Notes: generated by a model from the letters alone, not told the origin. A DNA stretch of 64,000 nt from Callipepla californica brunnescens (GCA_023055505.1 JALIRH010000122.1:372001-436000); one strand, 5' to 3'; counted from the first letter of the stretch, positions 1 to 14,000 are shown. Numbers and translations are program-made.

Positions 1-1480
1 CAGAGGGCAAGTGGAAGCAAGCCATGGCAGCAAAAAAAACCCAGTGGTGCCTGCTGTCAACACGCCCGTACAGCATGAGCGTTCTGGCTAAAATCCAGCA
101 GCACCCATCTGTTTGCTAATGTCCCCCTGCTCTTCCACGGAGTGGGAGCTTATTTCCTGTACTAACCTTCCATGCATCTTGTGGTTGGTTATTAACTAGC
201 TGTTCTGAAGGGCTTTCTTTCAGCAGAAAGCAATTCTCTGCTCCTCCTGAGGCTGTCTGGGGGAGCTTTGCAATCTCAGAGACCCTCTTTGAGCACACAG
301 CAGCCTAGTGCAAAAAGAAATGCGTGTGTAATGTTTTCTAAACGTGATTGGCATTCACGTTTTCATCCGGCCAAGTGAGGTAGGGTTGTTCTCCATCAAA
401 AGAGGACAGCAATCCAGAATTAAGCATCCTTTTTTGCCAAATGCATTTGGTTGCTGATGGATTCCCAATCTCCTGCCCATGCTCCTGCTCCTGCAGCCTC
501 TTTCGCTTTCTCTTTGAGTGCAATTGCAGAGCCCTGAGCTGAGAAGTTTTGCTGGGAATCCTGCTGGTAGGTTCAGCTTCCAGGACAAGCTCTCACAGAA
601 ATCACGCTTTGTGGAGAAGTTCATTATTTATCTTTTCTGGTACTCCCAGATTAGGATAGCAAACTCCATGTGCTGAAGCATGAGGGTGGGATGAGTGAGC
701 TGAGACGCACGTCACTTGATTTCTATATGCATAAATCTGATTAAAGCACACACCGGGAAAAGGAACTGGTTGGTGTTTACTTATTCCAATTACTCATGCT
801 TTTGTATTTCTTTCATCCCCTCCAGCTCCACTTCCCTTGGCTCTAAGGATATCTAGACGGTATTCATTCCAGACTAGATTTCTCCAGAGAAACATAACCT
901 TCCCAAGTCTTGGTTTATTTTTATTTTTATTTTTATTTTTATTTTTATTTTTATTTTTATTTTTATTTTCAATTTAGACTGTCAGACAAATTATTCCACT
1001 TGGCTTTCACAAACTGATACTCCATCCTCCTTCCTCTCGGTCAGCTTACTTCAGTGCTCTCACTTCTGCTGTGACCTTCCCATTCCCCTGATACTTTAAA
1101 AGTTCTACAGCAGATCCCCCAAGCCCTCAGCAAGCCCTCCTTGTCACCTGCCACATCTCCCAGCTATGGGGTGGGAAAGACATGGGGTGTGTTACCTGAG
1201 CTCCCCACACCACCCTTCCTCAAATGTCAGTGCTGATGTTCTGTACATCAGGCAGTTTGGATAAGACCTGTACGAATGACATATGTCTGCTTTGTTTTCC
1301 CATCCTGTGCCCTACTTATACTAAACACAGCGGCAAAAGCGCCAAGCGTAATATTTGCACAGCTCAATACGAACTGTAAAGGAAATGAATGGCAAAAATG
1401 AACAGCGGGAATTACAGGGTAGCAAACACAGCTGATGTAAGTGCTAGAGGAAAGAGTAAACAAGGCAATCTCAGGGTCCT
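1..1480. other. Intergenic DNA upstream of IPMK
   Basis: No coding exon is recognisable on either strand here. The stretch is of ordinary composition until the CpG-rich block begins near 1490. It contains one long T-rich microsatellite, listed separately. In mammals IPMK lies head-to-head with CISD1. I looked for a CISD1-like first exon on the minus strand and did not see one, so that gene, if present, begins left of the window. Confidence 0.6.
914..969 (+). repeat. (ATTTTT)n microsatellite
   Basis: A near-perfect run of about nine ATTTTT units occupies this stretch. Length polymorphism is likely at such a pure hexanucleotide tract. It lies roughly 0.8 kb upstream of the IPMK start codon. 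Confidence 0.9.
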
Positions 1481-1672
1481 AGCAGCATGTTTTGCGGCGC
1501 TCCCTCTGCCTCTCCCCTGGCAGCGGCGACCCCTGGCGGCCCCCGCCGCTCCTCGTGCCGGCGGGCGGAGGCGGAGCTACGCGGGGCGGAGCGGGGCGGT
1601 GCCGCCGCGAGTCGCAGTCTCAGCGCCGGGGTGGGCGGCTCAGCTCTGCTCGGCGCGGCGCGGAGCGGAGTG

Positions 1673-1723
1673 ATGGAGCCGCGGGCCGTCGCCGCTCGCT
1701 CCCCGGCACGCAGCGCCCGTTGA
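1673..1723 (+). promoter_or_regulatory. Candidate uORF in the IPMK 5' leader (16 codons)
   Basis: An ATG at 1673, with G at -3 and G at +4, opens a 16-codon frame that stops with TGA at 1721-1723. This is 50 nt before the IPMK start codon and in a different frame. If transcription starts upstream of 1673, ribosomes would meet this ATG first. That would make it a plausible brake on IPMK translation. The transcription start is not known from sequence. Confidence 0.4.
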
Positions 1724-1773
1724 GCCCCGCCCGCCGCAACGCCGCCGCTCGCCTCTCCCTCCCCCCTCGGGAA

Positions 1774-2020
1774 ATGGCCACGGAGCCCCCGCGGCCGGCG
1801 CCGCCCGCGGCCGGGCACCCCGAGGGCGGGTGCGGGCGCTGCGCGGGCGGCGGGCGCGGCGAGGCGGAGGAGGCCGCGGCCCAGCAGGAGGGAGACGGCG
1901 GCGGCCCGGGCCCCGCGGTGGCCGCGCTGCCGGTGGCGGGGGGCCAGCGGCGGGGGCTGAACGGCTGCGTGCCGCTGTCGCACCAGGTGGCCGGGCACAT
2001 GTACGGCAAGGATAAAGGCG
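1774..2020 (+). CDS. IPMK: IPMK coding exon 1
   Basis: This exon encodes residues 1-82 plus one base of codon 83. The protein is Ala/Gly/Pro/Glu-rich and low in complexity. It ends with the conserved [18 protein letters not shown] segment that begins the kinase fold. The donor is GGCG|GTGAGC (phase 1). The exon lies wholly in the CpG island. Confidence 0.93.
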
Positions 2021-5000
2021 GTGAGCGGGGCTCGGGGGGGATGGTGGTAGCGGGGCGGCGCGCCGCCTTCTCTTTGCGTCCCCGCCCTTTGCCTACCTGC
2101 GGCCGGGAGCGGTGCGGACCGGGGTCGGTGCCGCGCACAGTTACGTAACGGTGTGGGCTCTGGTCTGGGGGGATCGGAGTGGTTCTCTTCTCTTGCGGTG
2201 ATGGCAGCGGTGCGATCTAGAGCTCCTGGCAGCCGTGGATCGGCGTCCGTTGGCATGAACAGGTGGAAGCTGGAGGCCTGCGGGGTGCGGCTGAACGGCC
2301 TGCGTGTGTCAGGGGACAGAAGCAGCTGACCGACTTCCGAGTGCTTCTCCGTTTGGATTTAGGTGGAAAGGGGCGGCTTGCGAGGTGCTTGCCGATGTGG
2401 TGGTACGAGCGAGCCCAGAGCAGTGGTGAATGAGCAATGTAGTGGTGTGGGTGTCATGAGGATGTAGTGATTTTTGAAGTGTGTTTCCAGCAGCTTTTGA
2501 TTTTCATTCTGATTTCAGACCGAGGACAGAAGCATTGGCCCTTCCGATAGAGGGTCCTTTCAGCAGAGGCAGTGGTCAGTGCAGAGCCAGCATTGCCAAA
2601 GGGTGCTCTCACCCTCCTGAGACGTCAAGTCGGGTATAACTCCTGCCTCTGAGCCAAACGTACACATCCGTTCAATTTCCAGGGTGACCTTTGAGAACAT
2701 CTGTAAAGGGAACACGGTGTTACACTGCCTCTGAACCCTGCCCGTAGGAGCTGAGCAGGCCGAGGGCTGAACTTCACCGGCCCTTTGCTGTCAGTGGGTG
2801 GAATCACAGCACTGATGGCACTGTGAGCTGGCCTTACCTGCTGTTCATGTTCATGACATATCCTGGTACTGATAATTTGTACAGCAGGGTAATTCTCGTC
2901 CCCTGCCCCTGCTGCACTGTTGCAATAGATGGCAAGAGGGTGCAGTGGCTCCTGTACATCCACCTCACTTATTGTATTTTGTGACATGGGGTAGGGTCGG
3001 ACAAAAAGGACTCGCCTTTGGCACGTCACTTCTTATCTCTGTTGTCACCTGGGTGGTGCAGCATCCATACTGTGAGCACAACCTCAAGTGGATCAGATAA
3101 AACCAGAGCCACTAGATGTGACAGTGAGGCTCATGCTTCCTTGCAAGGGTACTGCCCCCGCTGATCTCACCTTAGGGACTTGAGTTTCATGTTTTAATGG
3201 AGTCCAAAGCTGTTCCATGGTACTCACAGTTCTCTTAATTTTATAACCAAATCTTCTTGTTTTATGTCTTTACAGATAATGTCTGTAGGAGTATAGGCAG
3301 TCGAGATGCTAAAGATACAGGGTCATGTATAATTCCACGGTGCTGCTCCTGTGGTGTCTTTGTTATGAAGCTAGTGGCCAGATGTGTAGGCATATGTAGT
3401 TACTGATAGCACTGGTAAGGAATGTCACACGTGATCGGTACACCAGAATCTGTGGTAACTGGAAGTCTGTATCAGAAGACCAGTGTGCACTGTACCTTCT
3501 CCATTGCTTTTTATGTCTTTTCCTGTGGTACTCTCCCTTCCTGCAGTTTTCTGTTGTGCCACTTCCTACCCCATTGTAACTTCAGCATTTTAAAAGACGA
3601 TAAATAGAAAACCAGTTCCCCTCTTTATTTGGATACCTCTGTTACTACAAAACAAGGACAATGTGCTTGAAGGATGTGCCCCTGGCATTTGCTGGTTGAA
3701 ACTCCCAGCCTTCCTTCTTTTGCCAAGCTTCCTCCTGCATGTCACTGTTGTTCTCTGCACTCAGCTTCCCTACTGTCCCCGCATACAAACATACAGAGGA
3801 CTTGAAGGCATCCACAGTCACCTGCACTTTGAAGAAGTTCCCACACACATTTGTGCGCAGCTTCCTATGTTTCAGTTTGTGGCCATTTCCCCTTGTCCTG
3901 TTGCCACACACTGCTGAGAAGAGTCCAGCCTCTATTTTGTTTTTTGCTGTAGATCTGAGCTTCAGTAAGCTTGCAAGCTTTGCGTGCAGAGCTATAGAAG
4001 AACGTTATGGAGGTGTTTCGGAATTTGAGTTTTGGTACAGTTCTCTTACTCAGAAATGTTAAATGGCCAATTCATTTAATAAAATGGAATCTTTATGTAT
4101 GCTGAAGGACTCCAGGAGCCTTAAAACAGATGCACAACCGATGTTCTTATGTTAGCATGATCTGCAGGTGTTGGTATGTCTTGTAGGCAGGGAGAAGGTT
4201 TTGGATTTTGTGGTAGCTGCTGAAAAATAAGTCTTTGGCTTCCTTCTTCACAGTGCAGTAACGGAGCACTGGAGCTGCTGCACAGAGGTGATAGAGTCTC
4301 CTTCTCTGGAGACATTCAAGACCTGCCTGGACTCCTACCTGTGCAACCTGGGAGCTGGTTTGGCAGGGGGTTGGACTAGATGATCTCTAGAGGTTCCTTC
4401 CAACCCCTGCAACTCTGATTCTGTGATTCCAGTATGTCTCTGTTGCAGATGCAGGGAAGGAGCTCTGTTCTGGCAAGAAATCCAGAGTACAAGGGGACTT
4501 CAGACAACGTCATGTTACATTAATGTTGTCATCCACCTTGATCCAAAGCACGGAGTTCTGGTGGAAAGTGCAGTTTGTCTTCAAAGGAGCAGTTTATGGG
4601 CTCTACTTCTAGGAATGTTTGTCTGTTTTTTCTGCCTTGTAGGCTGTCCTCTTTTTTTCTTTTTCTTTTTTTTTTTTTTTTTTTTTAGTACTGTAAGCAA
4701 TCCATTCAAAACATGTCATGCAAAAACTCTGTGCGCTTTACAAGTGTGTTCCAGCCCATGTGGAAGGGCACAGGGTGAAGCTGTTGTGTCTTGGAGCTGT
4801 GATAGGCAGTGTTGTGTACTTTCCATAACTAGAAAAATAGTACATAGCCCAGCTTTTGGCAAGCAACTTGAGTGTTGTTCTCCAAACCATTCTGTTTGTT
4901 GGCATAGCCAGCTAATGAACAACTTCTGTAAGATGTGGTTGTTTTACAGTAAGTATCTCGGGCTCTGCAGATTTTGTTTTGTTTCCAAGACTGCACAACA

Positions 5001-8000
5001 GAGCCCATTCAGAGATTGTGCTTTCCAAAAGGTGTTACAACTGCAAACTGTTTTTTGGGGGCACAAAGTGCCTGGCTTGTTCTGCTGCTTCTCCTCTCAA
5101 GCGCTGAGCTGGTCATGGAACTTATTTGGGACGCAGTTGTCGTATTTTTATATTCCTTTTAAACAAAATAAATTGCTCTATGAAAAGCTGTGGTTAAATC
5201 GAAGGAGAAAATTTCTATTCCAGAAGTGGATTTTCCCTTTTCCCCTGTGCCGGGTGATGTTGAAATTTAGAGTGCATTTCACAGATACGCAATTGCTTTA
5301 TCTCCAGTGTTGTTCTTATCCCCCAGTACTGAGTTTCTTATGCAGCTATGCAGCAGCAGAGTGGCTAAGGCTGCCTGGGGAGGATGCTGTGCTTTTTTGG
5401 GGGTGTAATGAAAGTGGTTGCTAGTGTGAAGTGCTACAGGGATGTTACTTCTAGCAATACAGAAGTGCTCTTTCGATGCAGCTTGTATAGAAGTATGTCC
5501 ACAGGCCATGTACTTCCAATGTAGCTTGTGGAAAATGTGTTAAACTTTGTGCTAGCTCCTTCAACTTCTTAGTGTTGCTGGAAAAGCGACTTATCAGTTA
5601 TTTAAAAAGGGAGTGTCTGTATAATCTTCCATAGTCAACTGAGTGGGTTTTTTGGGTGGAACTTTTAATGTCAGTTCCCTGTTACTGTGTTGGCCTTAAG
5701 CAGAGTTAGATGCGGAAAGTCATCTGATGGCTAGAGAAAGAGGAATGCAAGCAAACCTCTGCTAAGGGCTTTGTGTGGGAGCTGCCAATTTCTACTCTAC
5801 TGTGCATGTACTGGAAACAGTAGAACTGAACAAATAAGCTGTCTCTGATGTGCGTTTGTTGTTTCTGAAAGAAATGAAAGCACTCTCCCTTAAAACTTGT
5901 CCCTGAAGGAACTGCTTCTCTTCTAGGAATACTGCAGCATCCAGATGGGACTGTCCTGAAGCAGCTGCAGCCCCCACCTCGAGGTCCCAGGGAGCAGGAG
6001 TTCTACAGCAAGGTGAGGACCTGCCTTGTTGAGATGGCTGTTTTTCACGTACAAGCTATTATTATGCTGTTGTAAAAGTGCAGTCTGAATATCTCAATGG
6101 TACGTCACTGACAGTCTTGTCACAGTATCTCTGCTGTCTAGAACTTTCTCCTCTTTGCAGTCTGTATCCCTGTGCTTATTTGCTCATGGGACATTGTGGT
6201 TTTCACAATATCTGAGACTTTATTGAAAAGCCCCATGTGATCTTCATCTGTGATTAAGGAGTGGTATGTGGGATCCCATTGTTTTCTCTCTGGTGTTGCT
6301 GACTGTCCTGTAATTGGTTGCATCTAAAATCTAGTCTTTTACATGCCTATCCAGTCTGGTTTGTTGCTTTAAGTATTGCCTCTTCACTGTGTTAAAGCCC
6401 AGTTCCTTTAAAATGTCAATAAAAAGAGCAATTCCCCAACTGCTTTAACCTCAGTTTGTTGTATTTTCCTTGTGAACCTGCTGCTCATCTCATCAGTAAC
6501 TTGGATAGCACACACCAGGAAAGCTGTTGCTGTTTATCTTACTTAAAGGTAAACTGTTTTCGCAGTCTTGTTTTCTTGCCAGCCCATACACCTATTGTAG
6601 TGTATCATGTGTTTTTTTTTTTTTCTCCCAGTATTATCAGTATTATCTTTATACCAGGTACAAACAACTGCAGAAACCTTCATGCAGAGTGAAAGAGGAG
6701 CCTCAAGACCCTCTTTTCATTCTATTTTTTCTTCTTGGAAGGTTATTAATGTAAGTTACTAAAGATGTTACCTGTTCTGTGGAACTATCTTGCATAAAAC
6801 CGGCTGAGCTGTGTACTCTAAGCTAACAGTGCATTTGCACACTAGTGTAACTCAGTAATTTTCATGATAGGACTGCTAGACAAAGCAGCTGCTCTTGAGA
6901 TAGTTAGGAGCTCCTCGGGAGAAAGTTAGACCTAGAAGTAAATATTGCTCTGAGGTTTCCCAGTGACTCCCACTTAGATGAGGTCAAGAATGATACAGTC
7001 CAGACTGAATGGCAGCTCCTCAGTAGAAGGGGAAAGCTTAAACAGATGCCTTTGAATGCCAGGTTGGTTGTTACTAGAGCCTATCATAGGGGAAGAAATC
7101 ACCTCTTAATGCTATTGAGAGTTTCAGAGATAAAGTCATTTATGTCTTCTGGAGCCTTGGCAAGTCAATTCTGACACTGAGTGGTTTTTGTTTATGAGCC
7201 ATCTGGGAAAAGGGCTTGGCAATTGTTGAAGAATGATGGAGAAAGGAAAAGGTGTGTACACAATTGCTTGTGCATGGACTCGGTTGACTTTCTGTGGGAG
7301 AAAATGCTTATATAGGTGAAAGTACAGGAGAAAGAGGAGCTAGAAATGCCCAAGACCTATGATTAACTGCTTTCATGTTTCTTGTCAGCTAGAGCTGTAT
7401 GCTGCCAAGTATAGATGCCTAAACACTCCATGTGTTTCTAACAAGGTGAGGATTACTGCTGTTTGCAAGGTTCAGTGTAAGGCGTGCAGTTGTGCATCCA
7501 GCTTGAGTTGATATTGAGCTTATTGCTGCCAGGAGGAAAAGGCTTTTTGTCCTGTTTAGCCATTTATCTTAGGCTGTGCAGCTGCTTCCCAGATGTAGAT
7601 GAATACAACTGACATGTTGGAAGTTTTCTGTCAGTTAAACTGATAAGCAGGTAAGAACAATAGCAAGACTGCCCCGTTTTGGTGGCTTGGCTCACTGCAC
7701 TGCTGGTCTGTGAGGAGACCGTATTACCTTGGGTAGGCTAATGAGCCTCTAGAGAAAGGAGAAAGGAAAATTTTACCACTCCTTGAGACAAGGGGTTGTT
7801 TACAAGGCAGTCAGGTAGAGAAGGTGATGAGAAGCAGTGAAGAAATGAAACAGTGAGTCTATTGATAAGGTCACATCAGAAGGTTCCCTCTGACTGTACC
7901 CAGGTTAATCACACTGTCTTTTCATTTCTGCGCCTATGGCTTCATAAGCACTTTTAACTACTTCCTCTGTATTGATATGATCAGTTACCTGGACAAGGAA

Positions 8001-11000
8001 GAAGCCCTTCTTCACTTGTGGGTAAAGCCAACCTTAGCTGAAGCCATTGAGAACCCTTGTAGTTCATGGTAGAAGATGGTGCTGCCTGCACTGGGAGTTT
8101 GTTCCTGTTGGGCACGTGGGGGATATTGTCTATTGAGCACAAAGCAGAGTGCTGGCTGGTAAAGCCCAAACAGAACGTGCTACCTGTAGTGTAGGAAGCT
8201 GCAGGAGACTTAAGCTCTAATACTAATAGTGATCTGAGGCTATGATGCATATGCCAACCTGCTCAGAAGTGGGTGACGTAGGAAGAATCTGTCAAAGTAG
8301 AAAACTGGAGAGTCTCTAACAATCTCTGCTCAGGCTGCCATTAGTTTATCCTTCTGTTTTCCTGGAGGCTGCAACACATGGAGGTGTGGAAGCAAGAAAA
8401 CAGCAGAGTTTGAAAATTCATTCTAATAAATTATGTAGTAGTGACCTGTTCCTTATAAAGAAAGTGAATTGCTAGAAGGCAGAATGTGATCATGGTAGCT
8501 GCCTGCATGTGTGCACTAAGGAATCCATAAAAGCAGGCTGCTTCAGTTTGTTCCAGTGTTTAAGGTCAGGCTGCATTATGCCGGTGGATGTGCATGTGCT
8601 GAAAGGGTTTGATTTAATTCAGCAGTTTTAGCAGAGGGAAGGAATGAAGCCTATCTGCCATCTCTTCGTGCAGGTGAGCTGGGACCTGTCAGCAAAGTGT
8701 GCTTGGGAAAGGTCAGCACAGTCTCTGGGTGAGGTGGAACCTTTGTGCTCTGCTGGGAACACAGCTCTCATTTCAAAGTGCCAGGCTGTATCCAAGAGTA
8801 CTGTGTGCTAACATAACTATCCTTTACTATTTAAGAGCTATCATGTTCAATAGAGGGTTTTTATTCATTTGTCACATCAAAAAATGTAGCTTTGCAGAAA
8901 CCGCTGTCCTGTTGGTGCTGTGAAGAGGGGGAGGAAGCTGGAATGTCATGCTTTAAATAGGGCAGCTGCTTCTGTGGGCCCACAAGGATAGAGCTTGAAC
9001 AGCAAATATTTAAAGCCAAGGAAGAGAATTTACAGTTGTTGAAGCTAGCTTCTCAGCTGTATTTTCCTACAAGCTCTGTGTTTAGCAGGAAGAGATGGAG
9101 GGCTTCTCTTCTTGCATGCAACAGGACAAGGGGAGGTTGCTGGGCAATTTAAAGTGATAGCTCATTTAATTCTGATTTCTGGTAGTCGCTTCATAGGGCC
9201 ATACACCTCTGAGCGTGACATGCTGAAGTTTTAAAGGTTGGTAACTGACTAGCTAATAAACTAGGATTTTATAGCCAACAGATCAATAAATGTGCCCATA
9301 AACTTTTATTTGAGTTGCCCTTTAGCCCTCCTACAGCGACTGTGTGATGGTTGGGGTTCAAGAAGTGCACCTTCCTCCCCGTGTTCTGCCTTTTGAAAAC
9401 TGTCCTATCTGATAAAGTTATTGCAGCATGGACAACTTCCAGCAGTTAACTTTTCTTTTCCTCTTTGCTAGCAGCTGCACGTCAGGATTGTCATAGCTGG
9501 TGCTTGTGACATTGCCACATCATGGCTTCATATAACATTACCTACAAAACTGATGTTTCCAAGGCTGTGGTAAGGCAAGTCCTACCGTAATCCTTGCACA
9601 CTCTTGCCCCAGAGGTCACATCTGTGATTTTGTGGGTAAAAAGGCAGGCTGGGCTCTCCCGATCCCTGTTCCTTGAGTGCCTGGGAACTGAGGGCTGATT
9701 GAGCCCACATAGGGTTGGAAGAAGATAATTGCAGCAGTCATCTGGCCCTTCTGGAGAACAGATCTTCATTCCATTGCTAGTTCATGACAACTCTGCTAAC
9801 TGCTCTAGCAGTTGTCTGGAAGTTCAGGGTTCAAGCCCTGCTGACATATAACATGAATACAAGGAAGCTGTTACCACTGTAGATAATAGGAATTGTTTTT
9901 CACTCTTGTTACATGTCTTGAAAACAAAGCCAGGATGTAAAAGACACAAATAACTCCAACATGTAAAAGAAGTTTATGTTAGGTGAGAAGCTAGGAAGTC
10001 ATGGTTTCATGCCTGCCCAAACAGTTGTTATTGTGAACTTCTGTTGGATGCATTATAATGCGACTTTCAGTAGGGTGATGACCTATCTTTGTGTGTTCTT
10101 TCCTCTAAAGAACTGAGTAACTCATTTTTACAGCCTAGACACAAGGCAGAATTAATATTGCTTGTGCAGCTTTTTCTGTCTGTCCCATAACTGTTATAGA
10201 CTCATAGATTCATAGATTCATAGATTCATTAGGTTGGAAAGGACCTACAAGATCATCTAGTCCAGCCATCCTCATACCACCATCCCTACCCACCAAGCTA
10301 CTAAATCAAATCCCTTAGCACCTCATCTAAACGCTTCTTCAACAGCACAAGGGACGGTGCCTCAACCACCTCCCTAGGCAGGCCATTCCAGCGCCTGACC
10401 ACTCTTTCAGAGAAAAATTTTTTCCTCAAATCTAATCTAAATCTTCCCCAGCGCAACTTGTGGCCATTCCCTCTCGTCCTGTCATTAGTTATCTGGGAGA
10501 AGAGGCCGACCCCCTCCTCACTACAGCCTCCCTTCAGGAAGTGGTAGAGTGCGATGAGGTCTCCTCTGAGCCTCCTTTTCTCCAGGCTAAACAATCCCAG
10601 CTCCCTCAGCCGCTCCTCATAAGACTTGTGCTCCAGACCCCTCACCAGTTTTGTTGCCCTTCTCTGAACACGCTCCAGGGCCTCGATGTCTCTCTTGTAG
10701 TGAGGGGCCCAAAGCTGAACACAGTACTCAAAGTGCGGCCGCACCAGAGCTGAGTACAGGGGATGATCACCAATCAGCAACATTCACAAGGAATGTTCCT
10801 TGTGCTCCTGTGGTTGCAGAGAAGGAGAAATGTGCAGGATGTTTTCCCATTATCAATAATCTTATTTTTTTTTTTAATTCCCAGGAACCTGCTGCAGCTC
10901 TTCATTACACCTTGATGCTTTTTTTCCTTTATTGCATTGCCTAATTTTAATTAGCATTCATCCAGCTTCAGGCAGTACAGAAGACTTGTAGCAGCTTCCC

Positions 11001-14000
11001 TCCCCCTCCATGGCATAAAATCAAGCCAGCAGCCTGAAAGATGTGTTTTGGCCTGGAAGCTTTTGCACGAAGTTGCAAGAACTGACTCATAAGGCTCAGC
11101 CCTCTTCCTGCCTATCTAGCACAAATCATGATAAGGCAGCCTGTGTTCTGTAAACTGTTCTCTTCTAGTGACAGAAGACGACAGGGATTGGTGAGGGAAG
11201 CCGTGTCTTGCTTAAGGATGAATTACCCTATTTTGTAAACTCAGTTAACTGGTTTTATAGTCTTGATTTAGATGATAACGCTTGACTGAAAAAGGAGAGG
11301 ATGATGACTGTAGTGCTGCTATTGTGTACTAAAATATCCTTATCTTGCGATCAAGTCTCCAGCTAAGGTTCTGGTTGTAAGTCTTGTATGGACGAAGCTT
11401 CAAGAAATAGCATGCGCAGTTCTCTTAATGTCCCACTTGAGGGATGCAGTGCCTTGACCAAACCTTTCGTTACTGCTTTCAGAGCTGTAGCTCAGTATCC
11501 TGAAATGTTACCCTTTGCTGTGCCTCATTCAGGTCTACTACATCTCTAGAAGAGGTGGTGATACTGGAGTACTACAAATCAGCTATTTTCAAATATAGTG
11601 GGTGTGTTCTGATGTGCTCCCTTTCAGCCCTTGGCATCGTTCCTTCAGCTGCGAAGCTGTCCTGGAGGCATTCTATTTTGTTGGGGATATAAACAAATTT
11701 AGGTTTCCCAACCAATGTGTGAAACTGTCTGGACCGTGACCATGTCTTCTGCACTCGAAATCGTGGCGTGGTATTGTAATAGGAGGGAGGACATGTGGTA
11801 TTCAACTGATGAGCAGGAAATGACTCTTTGACTGAATTATGAAATGCTTGCTGCTTTTATTTGTTTATTTTTAAAGAAACAACAAACAAAGGGGAATAAC
11901 AATCAAAGCGGAATGAAGGATGAGAAGCTGCTGAGTTCCTTCCACTGTCTTATGAGCTCTCAGATTTTTTGTTCTCCAGGTTGCTATGGAATGACTTAAA
12001 ACCTTCCCTATCTGGACAGTAAGGCTTAGTAAGTGTGGTAAACTTTTGTGATTCTTGGACCCTCCAGCAAAAACAAGTCTGGAAAGGACATGCTCTGTAG
12101 TAGAAAATGAACCCAGGAGAGTTCTGCTGAGCATCTGTTCTCTGTACTCCTTGTACATTGTGTGCCACACCATAATCTACAGTCCCCTTTAATAAATCTA
12201 AGAAAGACAGTAAAAGGCCATTATTGCAATTTGATGCTAGCGAGGAACTACTGGGTGGATTTAGTAACAGTCCAAATAGTCTGCAGTCTGTGCAGTTCAA
12301 GCAAGAGGAAAGAGTCCTGTTCTCTCATCAACCTGATTTTGAGGGAGATTCCTTCTGAGAGTAGATAATGCTGAAAATGAAGCAACAGAGTATGGTTTTC
12401 ATGTGTGTATCCACAGTGTGTTAAATAAGATTAAATTGTAGTATGCCGTTCTTACTGTGCTAGAGAGCTGTGTGAGCAGTAACTTTTTCAGACTTGATCA
12501 AACATTGAAGTTTCAATTCATTTATGATGAACAGAGCTCCTCTTCTTGAAGACAAAGCAGAGTGAATCGCTTGGCTCACCATGTACCCAGATTTTGTTTT
12601 CCGTCCGCCTTTTTGCAGCAGATTATGCTGGAAGGCTTGCCAGGGTTTCTAAATGCTGTTATTACTGGTTTTGGTTTTTTGTTTTATCTCCCCCTTCCTG
12701 CTGTGTTGTGTCTCAGGTGCAGCACTGCTTCTTTCCTTTCTTGCCAGTGTTGAGCAGGGGGCTGTGTGCAGGTTGGGGAAGCAGCTGATGAGCTCATCCA
12801 GCAGGTGAGTGAAAGGAAAGACATGGGCTCATAGCTGGTTCTTTAACTTCCAGTTCTGCACAGGGCAGAAGCGTGTGGGACTCTAAGGCTGCTAATAGGG
12901 TTGGCATGAAAATATGTGTGGGGCTGTGGCAGCCCAGGCAAGTTATCACTGCTGTGAAGCTGCACCTTCAGGGTAATGCTACCTGAAGCTCTTTGCAAGG
13001 GCTGCCTCTTGCAGTGTTAGAAAAGAAAAATCCAATTTATGTCTGTCAGGACTTGTCTTTCTGTCTCTTTGAGATGCTAAATTGAATTTTGCCTATATAA
13101 GTGCTCTAGGGTTCCTCCCACCCCTTGTTCTCTGTCACTGCCTTGCATGGCTCCTTGGCTGTGACCAGGCTGCTTTTCAGAAGCAAATAGTTAATGCTTG
13201 GTAGAGTTCACAGAAAGCAGGGCAGTGATGCTGGCTTCTTTTTCTTTGAGTCCTGTTCTATAATGTTACTTTTGGTACTTCCTGTGATAAATTCTTTAAG
13301 TAGTTGGATTTACTCCAAAAGAATCTTGGAGCTGAATGTTCGTATGCAAACCCTCTCGCTACCATCGTTTCAGCTTGGTTTTGCATCTAGTGGAATTCGG
13401 ATGTCTCAAGGTCTTAGTTTCTCACCAGGTCAGTATCTTCTCTCGGTGTGCAAAGAAGTACTCGTATTGCACCACTTCGTGCTGTAAAGATAGATGAGAA
13501 ACTGCTTGTGCCGTGCTCCTTCAAGGGAAGTATGAATTAGCAGAGGGACTGGCTGGCCTTAAGATTTGCTAGATTTCTCTGGACACTGGTGGCTTGAGTT
13601 TTTGAGTGAGGGCAGCATCACTACAGCGTTGTTGGGTGAATGGCAAACGTTGAACTAAGAAGGAAGAGTAGGGTCATAGAGCAGTTTGGGTTGGAAGGGA
13701 CCTGGTAAAATCATGTAGTTCCAACCCCCTGCTATAGGAAGGGACACCTCCCTCTAGAGCAAGTTGCTCGCAGCCCCATCCAGCCTGGTCTTGAATGCTT
13801 CCAGGGAGGGGTCATCCTTGCTGGGCAACCTGTTCCAGTGTCTCACCATCCTCATAATAAAGAATTCCTACCTAATACGTAGTCTAAATCTACCCTCTTC
13901 CAGTTGAAAGCCATTTCCCCTCATCCTTTTACTACCTATCCTTGTAAAAAAAAAAAAAAAGTCACTCCCCAGAAAGAGAAGTATTTAGTGTGTTAGATCT

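Larger units (their letters stand above)
1490..2150 (+). promoter_or_regulatory. IPMK: CpG island / IPMK promoter and exon 1 region
   Basis: Composition changes abruptly to very high G+C with dense CpG and several GC-box-like elements (for example GGGGCGGAGC near 1583). No TATA box is evident. The island covers the presumed 5' UTR, coding exon 1 and the start of intron 1, as expected for a housekeeping vertebrate promoter. The transcription start cannot be fixed from sequence alone. The island might be bidirectional, but no divergent exon is visible. Confidence 0.8.
2021..5926 (+). other. IPMK intron 1
   Basis: This 3.9-kb intron has donor GTGAGC and acceptor TTCTCTTCTAG. It contains two CR1 fragments, near 3.8 kb and 4.3 kb, and a T-rich tract around 4658-4686. 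A 333-codon open frame at 4423-5424 runs through a CR1 tail and a phenylalanine tract and looks like chance. I see no other gene or RNA in it. Confidence 0.8.

Noticed and set aside
1..1480. Search for CISD1 exon 1 as a head-to-head partner
   Set aside because: No CISD1-like N-terminal transmembrane sequence or zinc/iron-sulphur motif was found on the minus strand. It may lie outside the window.
1471..2256. 261-codon minus-strand frame opposite IPMK exon 1
   Set aside because: It lies in a CpG island where stop codons are rare. Its composition (Arg/Ala/Pro) mirrors GC-rich DNA, and it is antisense to a secure exon.
4423..5424. 333-codon open frame in IPMK intron 1
   Set aside because: It begins at a GTG inside a CR1 tail and includes a long phenylalanine run from the T tract. 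This is best explained as chance.
9825..9840. tRNA-like T arm (CAGGGTTCAAGCCCTG)
   Set aside because: It looks like an isolated B-box stem, but no A box, acceptor stem or anticodon arm could be found upstream. Not a supportable tRNA or SINE.
10460..10944. Plus-strand open frames across the CR1 copy
   Set aside because: They are antisense shadows of the CR1 ORF2 C-terminal coding region.
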